DNA of 64,000 nucleotides, taken from NCBI GenBank assembly GCA_963556145.1, contig OY744467.1, forward strand, positions 1,178,001-1,242,000, given 5' to 3'. The translations under genes were made by a program, and so were the position numbers. Positions 57,684 through 64,000 of this stretch are shown here, in pieces. Each line of letters begins with the position of its first letter. The first letter of the stretch is position 1. Source of the stretch: Hygrocybe punicea. Taxonomy: Eukaryota > Basidiomycota > Agaricomycetes > Agaricales > Hygrophoraceae. The notes beneath the pieces are model-generated. The model was not told the origin of the DNA and did not search any database. It saw nothing but the letters and a program-made list of their open reading frames with translations.

Positions 57684-57944
57684 GGTCCTGAAGATGCCGA
57701 CGAAGAGTGTCCTCCACCAGTGCTCCACCATTCAGAGATCAAGTTAGAGAACCGACAGAGACAATCCAGACAGTCCACTTGCCCAAATTGTTGTTTATTG
57801 TTGAACGAATCGGTAACGCTGTTGCTTGGCACAGGAGACCACTCAAGAGAACTTACGCCCAAGCAGGCAGATGAATTTATTCGTTCCTATCGGGACGAAT
57901 TCATTAACTGTTTCTATCGATATCATGATCATAGATTTAACTGA
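57684..57944 (+). pseudogene. 3' fragment of the gene-K family
   Basis: The frame reads PEDADEECPPPVLHHSEIKL, then ENRQRQS, matching EECPLQVLHHLETKLENHHRQ of gene K (21339-22107). It ends FIRSYRDEFINCFYRYHDHRFN with a stop, probably the intact end missing from gene K. It is separated from Plavaka copy 2 by 200 bp. Confidence 0.6.
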
Positions 57945-60763
57945 CCAGCACTCTTGGTCTGTCATGTTTGGCTAGTATATGAGGTGAGCAATGAAGTATA
58001 TTGAGGTACGTATTTGTGTTTCTATGATTATGGGCCACTCAGGTGACCTTGCTCCTTTTTTAGAGTCTGATAGGCTAAGATTTGGACTTGAAGGACAAGC
58101 GATATATACTTGAAAATATAGGCAAGCAGTACTTAAAATACGATGGTTAATAAAGGCACAAAGAACGACTTACCTGAGCTGCCCCGCTGATAACTTTTAT
58201 TCTGATCAGGTCATAATTTCTGGGCAATTTCTCCCAAAGCGTGTTCATGAAGATGATCGAAAAACGGATGGAAAATGGGCAAATTAGTATATTTCTCACG
58301 ATCGGTGAAAAAATTTGGTTCCGTTTCCAAGCAAAAAATAAATTCAATATATCAAGTCCATTGACCCACATCTCGACTGGGGTTGTATATGCATTTCCTG
58401 GCATCATGGTCCTAGAATGTTGTGGGTGGGCAATACCTACCGTCAAGCAAAAAATGAACTGGAAATTGCAGCTCGCTGTCAAGTCAACACACTTCACACT
58501 GACCAGCTCAAGCCCCTCGTCTCCGATCTACGTGCACAGCTGATCTGTTGAAAGTTCGAGTCCGAGAAAAAAGGCAGGCCCCAGTTTGGGTGGCGCCGGC
58601 ATTTAGACAATGTGAAATATTTTGGGTGAAAGCAAACGGTACAGTAGTTTCGATATTGTGATAACCAAGTTGTTAGAATGATTGAAAGGCGAAAAAGACT
58701 TATAGAAAGTGTGGGCAAAACAGCAAACCACAAAGAGGTGGTGTAGGCAGTTGGTAGGCCAAGATGGGGAATATGGCACCTGGGGACAAGAAGAGCGGTT
58801 AAGTTAGACATGTCTGAGGAGGAGCTGTCCGCACCGTTGGGAACACTAGTTTTTGTCTTGTTCAGATGTGAGGACATGGTGGATACGTCTAAGAGCATCT
58901 ACACTTCCCATTTCCTTATTAGACGAAATTCCGCAAGTTACTGCATTGTGCAAATGGCTGTAACTCGCCGCTAAATCTCCCTTACCAATGTTTTTCGATT
59001 ACTCTGCCAACACCGATGCTCGGAACTCTAATTTCAGTCTGGTTTACGGCGATCAAATAACATATAATATATACGTTCAAGTTGCGGACCCAGCTGGTGA
59101 AAATGGTAAGTCTCCTTTATCTTGTATTACACTCCTAGTTTGATTTGTGTGCTGCAAGCTGGTGTGAAAATCGCTCAACTAAAGCAGCAGCTCACCGCGA
59201 CTCAGTTAATATTGTAAGTTCTACAGCATTTCCTGGGATTTCTACTGACTCGTCATAGGGTTTTATTTACTGTGTTGCTAGTGTATCACATTTATTTCCA
59301 GTAGACCGAAATTTGCTAGAAACGGGTTTATTTACCACAGGCCATTATTACTAATGTCTTTTTGTAAAGCCAAAGCCTGTGAATGGCCAAAACGAGGGCA
59401 AGGATGATGGAGACAAGGACGATGGGGTACTGACTATGGCAACGACGAGGATGGCTGCTTCGGTGGAGCTCTCGAAGGTGCACAAAAAAGCCGCATCCCT
59501 CACTGGCACTGGCACTGCACGCGGCATATGGCTTTGAACCTTCCCATTTGCCATACTCCCACTCCCCACCACCTCAACAACGACGGAAACGAGGAGGAGG
59601 ATGATGGTGATGATTCAGACAGAGACCACCACCCTGGACGTCCTCAAAGCTGCACAGGAGCGCACCTGGGTTTGTCAACCAATGGCCTCGAACGTCGAAA
59701 CCAGTGGTGGCGGGCTTGGCGCACAGCAACAAACACGATGAAGGCAACATGGAGGGTTGCCACTGGTGATGGTGTGGTCAACAGTGGCCGTGTCGTCGAG
59801 ATATCGCCGTCGAAACCACCCCAGTTGCCACCCTCACGCAACTCAATGACGCAACAAATCTGGACCACGAAAACCATGGAATGGATGATGGGGACGTCTG
59901 AGATGACGTCTTCACTTGCTTCATTGAAGGTGGGATATTGAGAGGGCTGTGTGGGGGCCCCTAATGGTACAGGTGAGTACTCATCCCCCTCCTGCTTTTC
60001 CCCCACGTACTTACCTCTTCCCGCTGCTCGTTCTGGGCTGGATGCCCTCCCCCACCCACCCCCTTGCTTTTCCACCATCTGCATTGCTTCCTGGCCCCTT
60101 CCTCGCCACCCATCGCCACCCCCCTCTCCATGCACCCTTCCCCGCCCCCCAGCATCCATCCCTCCCATCACCCACCCTTCACCACCAAGTTTAAACCTCA
60201 TCCGGTGCCTCCGCAAAGGTGAGTACCCACCGGTTCATCGGCAGCACCCCATGTATCATTATTTTTTATTTCTTTTATTTCTCTTTTATTTTGTTTATTT
60301 TCATGTATATTAGTACATGTAGGGCAATATATATATGATATGTAAAAAATTTCACAAGAAAATACAGTGGGGTAGTGAAATAGCTGTGCTCAACATCGTT
60401 GACGACGAGCGTGCATGCCTGTGAGTGATGGGTGGGGCCATGGCAACGGTGACGGGAAAGCCCAAGCCCATCAGCGCCCTTGTTCCTGACGTTCGGACGT
60501 GCTTCCGGTGCCAATAGGGGCTTCATAGCTGCTGAGGCACGTGCTCAACAGGCTTATGTAATGGGATGGTCAGGTGGTCCAATGACTCAGCCTCATAAGT
60601 GCCAGCCCTAAACAAGCCTGGCAATAAAATGTGAGCTGAAGGTTCAAGTCGTATTTTTTCACCACCCATCCGAACATGCACAACAATTAGTTTTAAATAC
60701 CCCCCACCTACTCACAACGTAGTATTTGCTTTGTTTAATCATGTACACCGTACTTAGTTGTTT
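57945..60763. other. Intergenic; dispersed repeat at 58032-58146, no supported gene
   Basis: The second copy of the 28862-28983 repeat lies at 58032-58146. ORFs at 58494-58898 (-), 59528-59941 (+) and 59644-60313 (both strands) have no recognisable domains; the last are proline/glycine-rich shadows of C-rich sequence. GCAAATGGCTGTAA (58951) repeats the end of the palindrome at 61567-61580. Confidence 0.4.
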
Positions 60764-61580
60764 TTACAGCCGTTTGCATAATTCTTGGCAGTAAATGCAC
60801 TTTTTTCAATCAATTGAGAAATATGGACTTAGTGGAATTTCCAATGCTGAATCTTGTATCTCATGAAATACTGCATGGATTGAGATGGGTATAGAGGGAA
60901 AGTTGTACTATTCTTGAAGGGCTATCCGCTCCTGTAATTATATTTCGACAATATTTAGTGGATGATGAGTTGTAGATGAAACAAGAGGTAAACCAGTACT
61001 TTTTAACACCCAAAATGATATTGTCAAATTATGGCATCAAATGAGCTCCTATGGAGAAAATTGTAGGGAGAAAATTGTCCATTTTTTCAAGGGCTAAAAG
61101 TACATATACCGTGTTTTTCTTTATTTTTGGTCTGTGAGTCCATATTTATGATTCTTGTGGTATTTCACTCCCATGCAGAAAAACATAATATAGATGCCAT
61201 ATGGACTCAATGAACAAAAATAAAGAAAAACACGGTATATGGACTTTTAGCCCTTGAAAAAATGGACAATTTTCTCCCTACAATCTTCTTCATAGGAGCT
61301 CATTTGATGTCATAATTTGACAATATCATTTTGGGTGTTAAAAAGTACTGGTTTACCTCTTGTTTCATCTACAACTCATCATCCACTAAATATTGTCGAA
61401 ATATAATTACAGGAGCGGATAGCCCTTCAAGAATAGTACAACTTTCCCTCTATACCCATCTCAATCCATGCAGTATTTCATGAGATACAAGATTCAGCAT
61501 TGGAAATTCCACTAAGTCCATATTTCTCAATTGATTGAAAAAAGTGCATTTACTGCCAAGAATTATGCAAATGGCTGTAA
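60764..61580. repeat. 817-bp palindrome (383-bp arms, ~50-bp loop), fold-back element
   Basis: The left arm (60764-61147) and right arm (61198-61580) are inverted copies that differ at only a few positions, for example TATGGAGAAAATTG against TATGAAGAAGATTG. The outer ends are TTACAGCC(G/A)TTTGCATAA. The loop is 61148-61197. No target-site duplication was found. A transcript would fold into a long double-stranded hairpin. Confidence 0.95.
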
Positions 61581-61684
61581 TCCTTAAGAAATGACTATAA
61601 CTTAGGCCAACTGTGAGCAATGAATATAGTGAGCTTGACTCAGTCACTTACGGCTCAAATGTTGGTACTAAACACTCTTGAAGT

Positions 61685-62390
61685 TTGCCAGAACCTGCCA
61701 ATCACTAGTACGAGTACTTGTATGCCCTTAGGAACATGAAGTTAGTTTGTGTGTGCAGCCAATCATTCCGACAGCTCAGTGCTTTCACCAACCACAAGCA
61801 CACATTGCCAATTGTCAAAAAAGCACCTTTCCAGCACTCTGGAAAAAGCAAAACAGCTCTGGTTAGGTCCTAAAAGGTGACGACTTCTCTCATCGTCTTT
61901 GGAGGCTGATGAGGTGCCTCTGGCAGGTTTGGCACCGCAGACAGCAGACCCAGTGGTTGCAATGGAGGTACGCTACACCCAATACGATGAAAGATAACCG
62001 CTCATTAAATATTGTTCGTAGATTGGTGTTATTCCAGACAGTGAAAACCACAAGCTGCAAGCAGGGTGGCTCCCTCCACTGAATGTGATATGGAATTGGA
62101 TGTGACGCCAGTTGTCCTTGAAAATGTAGATTCAGCTGCAGACGACAACCAGGCATTCAATGAAGAAGGATCTGATACCGAACAATGGGAATGAAGTCAG
62201 GATGATTGGGAAGATGCCGATGATTTGAGTGATGGGCATGCTGACGGGGAGCGTGAAGAATTCCATGGATGACATGTATGGGTAGGATATGGATTGTGAT
62301 TCGCTCTATTGGATTTCTGGTGAATGTACTCAATTTTTTTTCTACCCACCTAGCAGTGAGGACTCGGAGCAGATACAAAGCACGAATTTG
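61685..62390 (+). mobile_element. Internally deleted Plavaka derivative
   Basis: The left part (61685-62050) matches the first exon and start of the second of Plavaka copy 2. The right part (62050-62390) matches its C-terminal acidic tail and 3' flank (AGTGAGGACTCGGAGCAGATAC-like). The whole transposase centre is missing at one join near 62045-62055. This is the structure of a non-autonomous deletion derivative with both ends kept. Confidence 0.8.
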
Positions 62391-64000
62391 AAATAAGTGA
62401 ATACAGTCATAGCATAATGACAACTCGGTCGCTTGCAACCGCCTTTAACATGTTAATGTCGTCAAGAAACCCATATCACATCCCACACCGCACCATCTCT
62501 GCCCGGAACTCGACGTTCGAAGCAATCAAGCTAACAACATGTACTTAAAAAATGTCTGGCATTTCGTCCTACAACTTTTTTGTAGCAGGACGAGGTGCTC
62601 CGGGGTGGCCGCCCCTTCGTATTCTCTCTCTTCACATCTGATTCGCCGCTCTACTTTATTGCTACAGGCCTCTCATTGGGCAACATGCAACCGCTTGTGC
62701 GTTCACTAATCACTATGCACATACAATCTAATCTAGGTACTCTTTTCATATGTGGGTGGTCACCCTCATTATGGTCTTACCTTGGTAAGAGTAAACACTG
62801 CTTTCTGCAGGATGGACGCATGGGCTTGGGCATCTGCCGCCGTTCCAAATATGGCCCACGATGAAATGGCACACTGTTGTTGCAACCATGATCCTAGTAA
62901 GTGAGATATCATCCCATGGGCAACGATAGTTTGCCTGAATTGTGCTTCCACAAGCATTCATTTTCTTTGGATTCCTTGTCATTGGGTGGAGAAATAGAGA
63001 GTACGTTGAATTCAATTTTTCTGAGTGACTTGTGAATGACACCAGTGATCCCTCTTTTGGTGAGCCAAGATCTGTGAAAGCAACAAGATGACCTTCAATT
63101 GACTTTGCTGCAAATGTTACGACCTCATGAGGCACTGTCAGTCTGACCACCCCTTTTTCGTTACTGACCAGGTTATTGTCAGAACATAATCCGTAAATAC
63201 ACTTGCTTTGGGAACCGTTTATTCTCTGTTTTTCAACACTGACCCTGTCTTCAACTTAGGTCAGGCACTTCACGCCAAGCATGTCATCGGCATTCCGTTC
63301 TAAAACCCAGTCACACTGCTTTCCATCCCCTGTATTTCCCTTGCAGCCACTGACCGTAGGCAACGCCTTGGCGGAATGGTTTAGAGGGCCCTGTTCTGCT
63401 GGGCCAGTTTCTGGAGGGTCAATGACCCCAGGAAGGAAACACTCATTGTGAAGGCTAAATATGACTGGTTTTCTCTCAGCCCTCGTATTCAATAGCTAGC
63501 GCTACCTCAACTTTCGGGCTAGGACACCCTCATGAGTCAGATATCATCCATCGATTCCTCCCACTGAACCCCGCTCTCATCTATATGAAGCCACTACCGT
63601 GACCGAGCTTGTCATTGGCATTCCATTCTAAAACCTGGTCACGCCACTTTCCATCCCCTGTATTTCCTTTGCAGCCACCGACTGTAGGCAACGCCTTGGC
63701 TGCAATGGGTGTTCAATTCCCGGGGCCCTCTTATTTTTTTGCTGGCCTCAACTTTTGAGTGAGGACCAAGTAGGCCCTTACGAATCAAACATTTTGTCAA
63801 TCCCTCCCAACTTCTATGGAACCCATACAGATCACCCCAACTATTCACGAGTCACAAGACACCTTTATATATACTGAAGGCAATGATTTCGATAGTATGA
63901 CAAGCCGACACACAAGGATGTCCGTGGATGCCCCTTTGACCAACCTCTACGCTGTGTTCATACCCAATGCTACCTGGGACAATTAGAATTTAGGTGACAG
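62391..64000. other. Right end of window: no confident gene; ~110-bp direct repeat
   Basis: A direct repeat, about 63280-63390 and 63608-63718 (GGCATTCC(G/A)TTCTAAAACC, TTTCCATCCCCTGTATTTCC, GTAGGCAACGCCTTGGC), is spaced by about 330 bp. Minus-strand frame 62746-63150 (VPHEVVTFAAKSIEGHLVAF) looks protein-like but is unidentified. The window ends within unremarkable sequence. Confidence 0.5.

Noticed and set aside
59528..60313. ORFs on both strands in a C-rich region
   Set aside because: Proline- and glycine-rich mirror ORFs typical of composition; no domain.
1..64000. tRNA, rRNA and CRISPR arrays
   Set aside because: I saw no paired A/B box with cloverleaf, no rRNA core words and no regular spacer-repeat arrays; the tandem repeats have no unique spacers.

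Overview
This window is nuclear DNA of a filamentous basidiomycete, most likely an Agaricomycete; the species cannot be fixed from sequence alone. The evidence is compact spliced genes with 40-75 bp GT-AG introns, Plavaka-type (CMC superfamily) transposases, Copia and Helitron elements, a fungal Crinkler-type gene, and several protein families I know only as Agaricomycete expansions. It is a repeat-rich accessory region with few intact genes. A run of 200 N (4141-4340) marks an assembly gap.

Layout. 1-3093: degenerate Copia retrotransposon whose integrase is split by a 319-bp hAT-like MITE. 4878-7168 (-): intact two-exon gene of unknown function. 7764-8913: deletion-ridden relic (A) of an OTT_1508-like deaminase gene. 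9324-14182: Plavaka transposase whose middle is replaced by a non-coding LTR element (10463-12555). 14648-16806 (-) and 17966-20237 (+): head-to-head deaminase paralogs B and C, separated by duplicated ~220-bp repeats. 21046-23771: a small zinc-finger-like ORF, then a divergent pair, gene K (-) and a DUF6698-like gene (+), each damaged. 25158-28788: an intact ten-exon Crinkler-type gene (ubiquitin-like header, P-loop NTPase, PD-(D/E)xK nuclease). About 30099-38352: a Helitron with Rep/helicase and a divergent auxiliary ORF. 38860-39272: polysaccharide lyase 14 fragment, followed by minisatellites. 42676-44071: non-autonomous hAT-like element. 45880-49806: a minisatellite array and its inverted copy enclosing a low-complexity module. 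50357-51997: deaminase paralog D. 53227-57487: second Plavaka copy; 57684-57944: a 3' piece of the gene-K family; 60764-61580: an 817-bp near-perfect palindrome; 61685-62390: an internally deleted Plavaka derivative.

Two themes stand out. First, four copies of one deaminase-fold family lie within about 44 kb, all with HxE and CxxC zinc-ligand motifs split by a short intron at the same place. Second, premature stops in transposons and neighbouring genes are very often TGA where CGA (Arg) is expected, as CpG cytosine-methylation decay or a RIP-like process would produce. The intact candidates for expression are the unknown gene at 4878-7168, deaminase B (apart from its tail) and the Crinkler-type gene. 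Exon joins were made by eye from splice sites and reading-frame arithmetic; family names come from recognised motifs, not database searches.
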